Below are positions 1-9,648 of a stretch of 64,000 nt of DNA, one piece after another. The notes under the pieces were generated by a model that was not told the origin of the DNA, made no database searches, and worked only from the letters and a program-made list of their open reading frames with translations. Numbering within the stretch: the first letter of the stretch is position 1; the number at the start of each line of letters is the position of its first letter. The stretch spans positions 124,001 through 188,000 of the forward strand of contig MU385753.1 in NCBI GenBank assembly GCA_022497155.1. Direction: 5' to 3'. The DNA is from Whalleya microplaca. Its lineage: Eukaryota > Ascomycota > Sordariomycetes > Xylariales > Xylariaceae. The position numbers and the translations under genes were made by a program.

Positions 1-1022
1 AAGTCTCCAGTAGAAGGCAAAGAAAAAGAAAAGGATAGCGGCAAGTCCCCGGGTACACCTTTGGGTAAGAAGTTCCGAATGGGTATGTCTTTTGGTAGCA
101 AGAAATTTGGGAGATCGTCATCCTCAAATGCCGAGAAACCCACGGTGGTAGAGGAGAAATCGGAGGAGAATAAGTCGGAATCATCGTCGAACCACGAAAA
201 GGAGGTCGACGACAACTTTCGTGGGGGCATTCAGAAGATTCGCAACGAGTACGAGAAGCAACTGCTCGAGGCGCCCACTAAGTTTGTCGAAACCAGAGTC
301 ACACCAGGTCTGCCTATTGATACGCCAGTGTTGAAGCTCCCACCCGGCACAAAAGTCATCATCCAGGAAGAGACCTCGGGTGGTAGCGCCGATCTGTACC
401 GAGGCACAGTGATGAGTGTAGGCGTTGATGCTGATATCATAGAGGAGAAAGCTCCTATGTGGCTTAGTGAAGTTCTTCTTACCGTAGGTTTCTGCATTAT
501 TCAAAGAAGTGGAATTATCGCTGATTTTCATAGAATACGATTCCGCCGAAAGATCCTGTCAAGATCTCTTTTGTGCTATATCCTTGGCAGGACTCATTGC
601 CTAGCTTAATAGCGACCGACGGAAACAATCGCCTCAACGCCAACAGAATGCTACGGGTCAAGAAAATCCTGGCTTACGTAGCCGAGAGGATTGACCCGGA
701 GCCTGAGGAGCCCGGACCAAGCGCGCTTAAGCCGGAAGAGTACCTGGAGCTATATTGCAATGATCAGGTATGTACTAGTCAGACCGAGATGCGATTATAT
801 GTTAACCGTCGCGATCAGTTGCTGCCAAACACTATGAGCCTCGCAACTTTGCGAGCTCACGTTTGGAAAGGAGGCAATGATGTTGTCTTGTACTATAAGG
901 CGAACGGTCGGAAGAAGATTCCGAAGGAATTTCCTACCGTTCAAACCGACGAAGTCGTCCCTCCAGAAGTCGAAGGGCGTCCATCAACTACAGTCCTGCC
1001 ATCGAGCACTGTGGCAGGTTGA
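1..1022 (+). CDS. WDR48/Bun107-like WD-repeat protein, C-terminal part (5' truncated by window)
   Basis: The reading frame is already open at base 1, so the N-terminal beta-propeller lies outside the window. What remains is a Lys/Ser-rich linker followed by the C-terminal domain typical of WDR48 (UAF1; fission yeast Bun107; DUF3337). It contains the LYPWQDSLP segment, the [17 protein letters not shown] segment and the end motif [12 protein letters not shown]. Family members bind and activate ubiquitin-specific proteases. Exons are 1-483, 534-767 and 819-1022. The first intron (484-533) is needed to join the frames. The second (768-818) is 51 bases, a multiple of three without a stop. I remove it because the family sequence runs directly from YCNDQ to LLPNTM. 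Family assignment is strong. The deubiquitinase partner is inferred from the family. Confidence 0.88.
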
Positions 1023-1216
1023 CCTTGTGAAAGTGTGAGAGTATGATAAGGAAAAGGGTATCTTGTGGTCTGTTGTTACATGTCCGGTTTATCTAAAAGG
1101 GGTATTCTATCATCTGTTGTACATATTCTCCGCCAAATCGCGTCTTGAGCTTAGCGTTTTGACATGTGGCCAGGGGTAAGTCGACCCTTAAACAATACCC
1201 ATCAATCATACACACC

Positions 1217-1252
1217 AAGGCATGATATATATATATATATATATCACGCCTT
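1217..1252. repeat. Near-perfect AT palindrome between convergent genes
   Basis: A run of alternating AT is flanked by AAGGCATG on the left and CACGCCTT on the right, so the 36 bases pair with themselves with a single mismatched position. It lies in the 270-base 3'-3' space between the WDR48-like gene and the carrier gene, where both transcripts should end. A role in transcript ending is inference. Confidence 0.6.
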
Positions 1253-1292
1253 CGGTCTCCCGGAATCAATGGCTTTGATCACTTTTTCTCTT

Positions 1293-2255
1293 TTATATGT
1301 GCCTAGATAACCCCCCCTGCAAGGCATTTACGGCCCACTGGTAGCTGCCGAGGAATATGGCTCCCCCAGCACTGATCCACATAACCCGGGGTCCGATGCC
1401 GGCGAAGAAAGGCCGTATCCCGTGGCTGGCCAGCAACGTCGTCAGCACGGTGAAGACCTTGGCCTTCTCCTTGGATAGCATGACGCGCGTCTTTAGCACG
1501 TCCAGCGGCGTCGTGATGCCCGCGGCCACGGCGCCCGATATACTCCCAAACACGGCGCTCTCGCCCGCACTCACATCCACCGCCGCACCGCCACCACTAC
1601 CACCACCAACACCGCCCCTCATCTTCCGCCGCCGCCCCCAGCCCTTCAGCGCCTCCCACAGCGGGAACTGGATGACGGTAAACGGCACCTCGCGCATGAC
1701 GGTGATGCCCCAGCCGCGGTAGATCTCGCGCCACACCCCCGCCAGCCCGACGCTCCGGTACAGTCCTAATATGGCGCTCAGGGCCGCGGCGCTGGACCCG
1801 CCGTGCAGCCCCGCCTGCGCGCGCTGCTTGACGACCTCAGTGGGCACGCGGACAGCGCAGGCGGCGACCTCGCCCAGACTAGCCGCGAGCATATGTTCCA
1901 CCGGCGCCGTCCACCCTGCCTCTCCCCCTACCCCTACCCCTCCCTCTCCTATCTCCCCCCCACTCCCGCCGACGGTGTCCAGCAGCAAGGCATCCTGCCG
2001 CCGCCGGCGCAGCGCGTCCTTGACGCCCTCGTACGTGCAGAAGAAGAAGGCGGCGCCGGGCGCGGAGCCGACCAGAGCGCTGCCGACGCCCCGGTAGATC
2101 CCCCGGAACCCACCGGACGGGAAGAAGCCGGACTGCGACTGCAGGCGCGTCTTCAGCGTGTCGAGCGGGAAGAGCGAGAGGTCGACTGTGGTCCCGGCTA
2201 TGCCGCCGGCGAGCAGGGCGGTGGTGAAGGGCGGTTGTGGGGGTTGCGGGGGCAT
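1293..2255 (-). CDS. PET8: Mitochondrial S-adenosylmethionine carrier (SLC25A26/Pet8 type)
   Basis: A single-exon gene of 320 residues, usual for a mitochondrial carrier. Three tandem repeats each carry a Px[DE]xx[KR]-type signature: FPLDTLKTRLQSQ in the first, VPTEVVKQRAQ in the second, TPLDVLKTRVM in the third. The N-terminal stretch after LAGGIAGTTVDLSLFPLDT, with GFRGIYRGVGSALVGSAPG, is characteristic of the SAM carrier subfamily. That subfamily exchanges S-adenosylmethionine and S-adenosylhomocysteine across the inner membrane for mitochondrial methylation and biotin/lipoate synthesis. The gene is strikingly GC-rich, and a Gly-rich insert interrupts the region between repeats. It is transcribed divergently from the TilS-like gene. 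The substrate is inferred from the family. Confidence 0.9.
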   Translation of the reverse strand: MPPQPPQPPFTTALLAGGIAGTTVDLSLFPLDTLKTRLQSQSGFFPSGGFRGIYRGVGSALVGSAPGAAFFFCTYEGVKDALRRRRQDALLLDTVGGSGGEIGEGGVGVGGEAGWTAPVEHMLAASLGEVAACAVRVPTEVVKQRAQAGLHGGSSAAALSAILGLYRSVGLAGVWREIYRGWGITVMREVPFTVIQFPLWEALKGWGRRRKMRGGVGGGSGGGAAVDVSAGESAVFGSISGAVAAGITTPLDVLKTRVMLSKEKAKVFTVLTTLLASHGIRPFFAGIGPRVMWISAGGAIFLGSYQWAVNALQGGLSRHI

Positions 2256-2720
2256 TGTGTGGTGGTTGTGCGTGGGTGGTGATGGTGGTGGTGGTGGGGT
2301 GTATGTCGGTGCGGGTGAGTCGGCGGTTGGTGATACCTAGGTGTAGGTATAGGTTATATAAGTGTCGCGGTCGGTTTGCGCCTCATGGAATATATTCTAT
2401 GATTTAATCGTCTGGGTATCTCGAGGCCGTGGCCGGGGGTGCGGGAGGTCAAGGTTGTTCGTCCATTGGCGTATACTATATTATGTAGTATGTAAATGAT
2501 TCCAGAGGATCGGAGGGTCGACGATGCGCTGAATTGAAAAAAGTTTGGAGCTACCCCAACCCGTTATCGGGGAAAAATTGGAGCGGTCGATTTGTATACT
2601 AAGTATCAGCTTAAGCGTCTTAGCTGCCCCTCGCTTCCCTAATCATTTTTACTTTATTTTTTATTTTCATCTCCAGGTTCTACTTCACAGGTAGAATCGC
2701 AAAACTCAGCGTACGATGTA
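2256..2720. promoter_or_regulatory. Divergent promoter region, SAM carrier / TilS-like gene
   Basis: These 465 bases separate the two start codons. An ACCTAGGT palindrome sits at 2335-2342. A T-rich pyrimidine tract near 2646-2675 precedes the TilS-like leader. No clear TATA box was identified. Co-regulation of the two genes is possible but not shown. Confidence 0.6.
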
Positions 2721-2721
2721 A
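2716..2721 (+). promoter_or_regulatory. Minimal start-stop uORF (ATG TAA) overlapping the main start codon
   Basis: ATG at 2716-2718 is followed at once by TAA at 2719-2721. The last A of the stop is the first A of the chosen start ATG (2721-2723). A ribosome initiating here would terminate directly on the main start. Whether it lies in the mRNA depends on the transcription start, which is not visible. Confidence 0.6.
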
Positions 2722-5088
2722 TGGGAACGCTCCAACATGTCATGCACACCGGTGCCAGGCCAATTGGCCTCCACGAATTCATCGATGCCGTGCGGGCCTC
2801 CTGTCCGCCTCGCTTCCCCATGGCGAGGGGGGTGCAGCATAGACAAGTAGGTGAGTCTTCCTATTAACCACCCCCGAGTATCATGGCATATTTATTGCAT
2901 TGTAATATATTGGAACGTCCGGTTGACTGACTCTTGAACAGCCCTGGCCGTGAGCGGCGGCGTCGACTCCATGGCCCTGGCCCACCTGTGCGTGCAGCTC
3001 CGCCGGCACGACTCCTACTTCACCGTCTCCGACAACCCGGTGTCGAGCTTCCGCGCGCTGATCATCGACCACGGGCTGCGCGAGGGCTCGCGCCAGGAGT
3101 GCCTGGCCGTGTGGAGCGCGCTCCGGGACATGGGCCTGAATGGCGGCGTCTTCGCGCTGAACTACCCGAAGAAGCCGCTGGGCGACCGCGAGCACCCGAG
3201 CCAGCTGCCCAACTTCGAGACCGTCGCCCGCAAGCTGCGCTACCGCCGCCTCGGCAACATCTGCGGCTTCCGCCGCTGGGCGAGCCTCATGCTCGCCCAC
3301 CACCAGGACGACCAGTACGAGACCGTGCTCATGCGCCTGCTGCAGGGCCACGGCGTCCGCGGCCTGCGCGGCATGCGCCGGGCCTCCGATATCCCGGACT
3401 GCGAGGGCGACTTCGGCACCTACCAGAGCGGCTTCGTCGACGACCAGAAACGCGCGATTCCGTATTATAACATGCAGCCGCCCCGGAAGGAGTGGAAGTT
3501 TCTGAGGCGAGATCTCCGGTCGCAGGTTCACCGCATGATGAGCGAGGAGGCGCTGGGGGAGTTTGACACCGGCGGGTTTGACGACGACGACCTCGATGAT
3601 ATATACCAGTCGACACGGGTCGCGTCTGTCGACCGGTGTGAGATTGACATCGAAGACGGGGGGGTCATGATTTACCGGCCATTGCTAGAATTCAGCAAGG
3701 ACCGCCTGATCGCAACTTGTCTAGAGAATAAGGTGCCGTGGTGGGAAGACCACACCAATACGGATGCCACGCTCACGATGAGAAACGCCGTCAGACATCT
3801 ATACAAGAACTACAACATCCCCTTGGCTCTCCAGAAACCATCCATTCTCGCCCTGTCCAAGCTATGTGATCGCAGAGTGCAAGCCCAAGAGGCCGAGGCG
3901 AACAGGCTCATAACCCGAGCCTTCATCCACGATTTCGCACCGCACATCGGGACGCTGACGATCCAGTTCCCCGAGCTCAAACCCACAAAATCAAGAAGAG
4001 ATTACTCTTCACCATTGCGTCGCCAGGCGCGCCTGGGCCGGCAGCGCGAGCTCGCCGGCATCGTCGTGCAGAAGATCCTCGCGCTCGTGAGCCCCGAGCA
4101 CCACGTGCCGCCGCTCGCGCACCTGCAGAACGTGATCCCGCGCCTCTTCCCCGCGCTCGCCGCCAACGCCGAGGAGCGGAAGTTTGCCGACCCGCCTAAG
4201 GCCTTCAACATCGCCGGCGTGCACTGCATGCCCATCTCCTCCCCCTCTTCCCCCTCGTCCTCCTCGGACTCGCCATCTCCGGCCTCCTGGTACCTCTCGC
4301 GCGCGCCATACGCGATAGCGCGCCCCCCGCCGCGCCACCGGGCGCCGTACTGGGCGACGCGGCGCAAGAACAAGATCGCGCGGCCGTGGCGGTGGTCCGG
4401 CTGGCTCCCCTGGACGCTCTGGGACGGGCGCTTCTGGCTCCGCGTCAACCACTGCCTGCCGTACCGCGTCGTTGTGCAGCCGTTCGCGCCCGCGCACGCC
4501 AAGGCCTTACGCGAGGCGCTGGCGCCCGAGGACCGGAAGAAGCTCGCCGCCGCCCTCAAGCGGGATGCACCGGGGAAGGTGCGGTATACGCTCCCGGCTG
4601 TGTATCTGGAGGAGGAGTTGGATTTGAGGCGCCCCGAGCCGAGGATGGGTTATCCGGCGCCGGTGGGCGCGTATGCGGATACGGATACTGCGGATGCTGC
4701 TACTGCGGATACTACTACTCCTTCTCCGGAGGACGAGGAGGATGACAACGGTAGCAGTAGCAGTAGTGGCGGTAGCAGCGGCGAAGACGGCGGCGAAGGC
4801 GAGCGCGGACAAGAAGGTGAACAACAGACACAAACAGAGACACAGACAGAGACAGAGCCAGATACAGAGAGCCCGACCACGTACACGACGGAGCAACAGC
4901 ACCAGGCCGCCGGCATGCAGCTGCTGGCGCTGCCCACGCTCGGCATCCACGTGCCCAAGCTCGACGACTGGCTCGTCTACGAGATCCGCTACAAGCGGGC
5001 CGACCGCGCCGTCCTCGGCGCCGCGGGCAAGTTCCAACGCGGCTGCTTCGTTGCGCCGGGGCGTGCCGCGCGGCCTAGGAGGAGATGA
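2721..5088 (+). CDS. TilS-like tRNA(Ile)-lysidine synthetase family protein (PP-loop ATPase)
   Basis: Two exons, 2721-2850 and 2942-5088, give 758 residues. The intron carries GTGAGT and ends ACAG. The PP-loop SGGVDS is at residues 48-53, and HHQDDQYET, the TilS family motif, begins near residue 163. IDHGLREGS lies between them, as in the family. Bacterial TilS converts the wobble C of tRNA-Ile(CAU) to lysidine so that it reads AUA. In a fungus the expected site is the mitochondrion, but no clear presequence is seen. The protein is much longer than bacterial TilS (about 430). A Ser/Pro-rich insert sits near 4230-4280. A Gly/Ser/Glu/Thr-rich low-complexity segment at 4670-4890 precedes a short well-ordered tail (LLALPTLGIHVPKLDDWLVYEIRY is encoded near 4920-5010). 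Family call is firm; substrate is inferred. Confidence 0.85.
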
Positions 5089-5385
5089 ATGAATCAATGA
5101 ACGTTGGGCCGGATTGTACATGGTATGTGTGGGAGGTATATGTATGTGTATAGATCCCGAGCATCGGTGTAGGGAGGCAGCTCACGCCACTACGTGTATC
5201 ATGTGCATACGGTCAATTTGGATATATGAATCGATGGACGAATGGATGACTATCTAGGTCGCTAGCGACTCCGGTGCTACACCTCTATCGAGAAAAAAAA
5301 AATAAACATAATACTGCTAAATAGAGAGAGAGAGAGCGAGGAAGAATAGCAAAATAAATAACTTGTACCATAAACCTCTCGATCC

Positions 5386-5431
5386 CGACTGACTGATTGA
5401 CTGACTGACTGACTGACTGACTGACTGACTG
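5386..5431. repeat. GACT tetranucleotide microsatellite
   Basis: About eleven near-perfect copies of GACT, with one ATTG variant near the left end. Confidence 0.85.
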
Positions 5432-5595
5432 GCTAGCTTGGATCTGGGGGGTATGACAGCCGCAGTCTTTGTATGTATGTATGCTTATCTCCAGGCTTTA
5501 GCTGATGGTTCTACGTGGGCGCCATCGGTCGAGGAATCTATCTATCTGCCCACGCATATATATGTATGTAGCAAATCTGCCTGCCTACTTCAATA

Positions 5596-5699
5596 GGGGG
5601 GGGGGGGGGGGGGGGGGGGCGGGAGGGGGGGGGGGCGGGGGGGGGGGCCCGGGAAAGAAGATCGGTAGTAGGGTAGTAAGTGGGAGGTGNNNNNNNNNN

Positions 5700-5768
<69 letters not shown>
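5596..5768. other. Assembly gap (10 N at 5690-5699) flanked by poly-G and poly-C
   Basis: On the left a G tract with few interruptions spans 5596-5647. On the right an uninterrupted tract of 66 C spans 5703-5768. Between them are about 40 bases of ordinary sequence and ten N. Reading into the gap from either side gives poly-G. The translated frames here (Gly or Pro runs) are not genes. The true length and content are unknown. Confidence 0.9.
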
Positions 5769-6768
5769 TGTATACCTACAACTGCGGCTACGAGTACGAT
5801 GGAAATGAAAATAAGATAGTGAGTAAGTAAGTAAGTGCGCGAAGTTCATCTGGCATTATAATTCCTAATGGATAAGATGGCAGGTAGTCCCTTGATACAG
5901 GGTATAGATATAGTTAGCGACGTTTACCGAGCTATATATATATATATATGTAAGCGTCAGCCAGTCGTATCTGGCGATGAATATCTAAGATATGTGCAAA
6001 TATACCCCCAAGAACCGTCACGGGCAAATAGCAGGCGCCTTATTCTAAGGCCATTTGCAATACCTTGCTCGAGTAGGCCAAGTATCATGGTCAACATCAA
6101 GATACACATACAAATCACACCTACACCAGACACCAGATACTTGCCCCTATACCAATACCACAATGTCACCAACTAAGACTCATGAACACAAACATCACTT
6201 TTCATCTCTCTCTATTAATTGGTATCATCCATCCATCTATCTGTCTGCCCGCTCTATCTGATCCGCTCTGATCCGACTCAGCCGCCGCCGTCTTTTCAAG
6301 TCCGGTCCGTCTCAGGGATGCCATCTGTCTCAACAACTATCCATGTCCCCAGACTCAGATGACGCATTCGCAACAGACCAGACCAGGCAATCTCCGTTTT
6401 TGACTAGGTACGCTCGGGTGTATCACTTCCCATGCCTGTAATTGGTCTTTCTATCCGCTCATTGTAAAGCTCGCTCGCTCGCTCACCCACTCGTCCATTT
6501 ATGATGGATGAACAAGTAAGTGAGTAGGCTGGTTCAAGCCCTCCTCATACACGATGATGAGCGCTGCGAACAGAGCAGCAGACCATTCGACCGCTGCCAT
6601 AGCCGTGAATCCAGCCCTGCAAGGCAACGCAATACACATACACATACACATACACAACCTCCAATCATCATCAGCAGGACCACCAATGCACAGCCCCCCG
6701 CCTCCCCAATCACCAATCACCAACTGAGCCACCCAACCACCAATCCAAATGCCCCATCTCGCTCCCTA

Positions 6769-9151
6769 CTAAAAAGCGGCCCCGCCGACGCCCTCGCCCG
6801 CGAACTTCTTGACGCTGTTCTCGTTGAGCTCGGTGCGCAGCTCGAGCACCTTGGCCTCGCGCTCGAGCTTGTCCCAGAGCGCGAGGCTGCGCCGCAGCTT
6901 TTCCTCTTTGGCGTACTTGTCCTCGCGCAGGCGTTCCTCCTCGTCCTTCAGCCGCGAGAAGTGGTTTTGCAGTTCCGGCAGCACGCCCGTCGACATCGCC
7001 ACGTGCGAGGGGTCTGAGGACTGCTTCCCACCGCCGCCGCCTCCCGTACCGCCCGGTATGATGGGCGGGAGCGTCGCGAGGAGCTGCTGCGCGAGGCTGG
7101 GCCGGTTGCTGTTGCCGCTGCCGCTGCTGCCGGTGGTTAGTTCGGCCGCTGGCCCCTTAGGCGGGTTAAAGGGCTTCGACTGGTTGACGGGCGTGGATGG
7201 AACTGATTGCGATGTCGGGGTCGCCCGGGGCCCGGTCGGGATGTTATTCGAGCTCGTTGCGGCGGACGCGGACGCAGGGCCAGCGGCAGGTGGTAGGTTG
7301 CGGCTCTGAATACTATTACCCCAGCCTGATCCTCCTCGGCCACCACGGCTGTAGCCACCGCCTCTAGGAGCCACATAGCCTCGAGGACCGGACGGCGGAA
7401 CACCTGGGCTGACCATCTCTTGGCGGTTCGGTACGGCAATAGCGGCGGGAGCAGGCCTGGCGGGCGGACCTGCAGCTGGGGCGCGAGCCTCTCTTGGCCC
7501 AGTTGGTGGTTGTCTGAGGGCAGCAGGTCCGCGTGGCGGAGATCTGGGAGCCGCAGACGTGGGCTCTTGCGAGCTTCTTTGGGGGCTTCTGTCTCTGGCA
7601 GGGGGTCCGTGAGAGGACCTAGGGGACAGCGACCTAGAGGGGACGGGGGACTGTGGGCGTGAGCGATCATCACGACGAGGGGGGACGGGGTGAGGAGAAG
7701 ACCTGCGCGAGATGTCTCTGGACGGCAGGGCGGAGGACATGGCAGAGTCACGAGGGGGGGAAGGACGTCTACTATACGAGGGCCCGTAGCGGTCGTCTCG
7801 TCGTTCAGGGCTGCGAGAGCGGGCTCTGTACGTGCTGGCCCTCGGGACGGGGGCAGGTGAAGAACGTCTCGGGGGAGGCGATCTATCTCGACCGCGATCT
7901 CTCTCGAAGGGAGATCTAGATCTTCGTCTGTGTGGAAAAATGGTGGTTAGGGAAATGAGGTTAGGGTTATCATTCTGGGGTGGTGGGGGGAACCTTGAGT
8001 CGAAGCCCCTTCGCGGAGATCGCAAGCGATCTCTGTCATCCCGTCTCGGAGAATACCTGCGCGGCGGACTTCGTCGAGGCGGACTACGTCGAGGAGGGGA
8101 TCGTCGCGGAGGGCTTCTGCGAAGGCTACGGCTCCTATCTCGTCGCCTCCAGCTGTCGCCGGTGTCTCTCGCGTCCCGTCTGTCTCGCGAGGGTTCCCGG
8201 CGGAAGCGATCGGCGCTTCTCGAGCGTCGGCGCGGTGTTCGGTCGGGAATGTAGCGGTCGCTGTCTAGAAGGGGCGGGCTGCGGCCACGCTCTCGCGGAG
8301 GACTTCTAGCCCGGCGTGGGGAGCGATTCGAGTTGAAGGGGCGGTAGGATTCCCCAGCGCCATATCTAGTGACCTCTCCGTCATCGTACCTACGTGGCAA
8401 ATCGATGTTAGCAACAAGGGGTTCCATCCACGAGTGATCCGTCAGGGTTGGGTGTCGTTGGGCTTTAGGTAGTAACTCCTGGGAAGGTCTGTGTCTAGAT
8501 AGAAGTTGGGCATTGGAAGGAATACTTGAATCTGTATGATACGTCTAGATTGTGTAGCGGTCGTGCCATGGGAAACAGTAGTGATAAGAGAAGATATTCC
8601 CAGGAGATCAGAATACTGCATGCATATACATGTACAGAATACGATATAAGTACTCAAGGGACGTAGTATGCAGTATTGGCAAGACGGGCATTATGACAAG
8701 AAGCAAAAGACACCATCGTCTACTTCCTGTTCCTTCTCCATGATACAAACATAGCACAAGCAGCAACAGTTTGTAAAGCTAAGCTGCGGTGATGATGAAT
8801 CCTGTCTAGTTGCGCTTACCTTCTGCTTCGCGAATCGCGATCCATTCCAGGTCCCGGGAACGCGCTCTGCTGCTGGGAGTCGTAGTCGTAGTCGTAGTCG
8901 TCGGGGAAGAAAGAGGGCCTATAATGAGGAGGAGGTGGTGGTGGTCCAGCAGGGTGAAAGCCTTCCGCTGGATATCGAGGTTGTAGTGGGAAGGTCGCAG
9001 GCGGAGGAGAGTCGGTCGGGGCAGGATATTGCAGAGGTGAGAAATGAGGCCGACGCTGCCAGTATCGATCCTGAAGGGGAGGATCAGGCAGCCCAGGTGC
9101 GCCCCGTTCAAAATGCCCTGAATGGTCGTATCCCTCCTGGTCCCAAGCCAT
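6769..9151 (-). CDS. Arg/Ser-rich (SR-like) nuclear protein
   Basis: Two exons, 8820-9151 and 6769-8389, are joined by a 430-base intron (GTAAGC donor, CACGTAG acceptor), giving up to 650 residues. The first exon starts MAWDQEGYDHSG and is Pro/Tyr/Asp-rich, with a DY repeat. The second is dominated by SR, RS and PPRRS repeats (four RRSPPRRSPP-type copies), then Pro/Ala/Gly-rich sequence. It ends in a charged predicted coiled coil (HFSRLKDEEERLREDKYAKE onward to ELNENSVKKF). Composition fits a splicing-related or RNA-associated nuclear factor such as SRRM-type proteins. No RRM is visible. A further 66-base, stop-free, three-fold intron may lie at 7928-7993, between an RGFDSR and an RRRSRSP stretch, but its donor (GTTCCC) is weak. 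Confidence 0.7.
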
Positions 9152-9648
9152 CTTGCCTTGTCCAATGACAGCGCATCGGTGATGGAGAGAGAAGTTCACC
9201 GACCGCCGACAGCTCGAACTGACTTAGGTAATCTTTAATCTTAGTCAGCAAGAGGAATGCTTGTACATATTTGCAGCATGTAGGTTGGAGGAAATGACGT
9301 GCAGCTGTTTACCTGTGAAGAAAAGTTGGAGGTGAGAATGTTATGCAAAGTGCATTGAAAAATTTACTATTTGATTCTTCCTCTCATGTCATGTGAGAAG
9401 GAAAAGGCTCTAAAAGCTCTGGCACAATCAACAATTCCTGAACCTGCAATGATGGAAAATAAAAATAATAGGAAGAATAATCTGTAGTGTTACGGTAAAG
9501 CCTCGGCTCAGCTCAGCCGCGAAATGCTGCAGGGCAAACAGCGGTCCCAGGCACCTGCACCAGACTCAGTAAGTTAGGTCAGGTACCTAGGTACATGTCT
9601 GCATGTAAACTGTACATGTACTCTATATACAAACTACGCATGTGTACT
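9152..9648. other. Intergenic region upstream of the SR-like gene
   Basis: About 500 bases between the SR-like start and the HDA1-type stop, both on the minus strand. It should hold the SR-like promoter and leader and the deacetylase 3' UTR. A 12-base palindrome GTACCTAGGTAC lies at 9583-9594. No exon is seen. Confidence 0.55.

Larger units (their letters stand above)
5089..6768. other. Gene-free convergent region with simple repeats and assembly gap
   Basis: This lies between the 3' ends of the TilS-like and SR-rich genes. It holds an AG run near 5325-5338, a GACT tetranucleotide array, the poly-G/N/poly-C gap structure, GTAA repeats near 5818-5836, an AT run near 5934-5949 and an ACACAT array near 6616-6655. 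I see no convincing exon. Confidence 0.7.

Noticed and set aside
1803..2282. 159-codon plus-strand frame opposite the SAM carrier
   Set aside because: Shadow of the GC-rich carrier gene; composition mirrors the carrier codons and no domain is present.
4507..5121. 204-codon minus-strand frame opposite the TilS-like gene
   Set aside because: Low-complexity frame created by the repeat-rich insert of the sense gene.
5505..5849. Poly-Gly / poly-Pro frames across the N gap
   Set aside because: Produced by homopolymers and N characters, not coding sequence.
7928..7993. Telomere-like CCCTAA motifs
   Set aside because: Only a few scattered copies that coincide with intron branch-site sequence; not a telomeric array.
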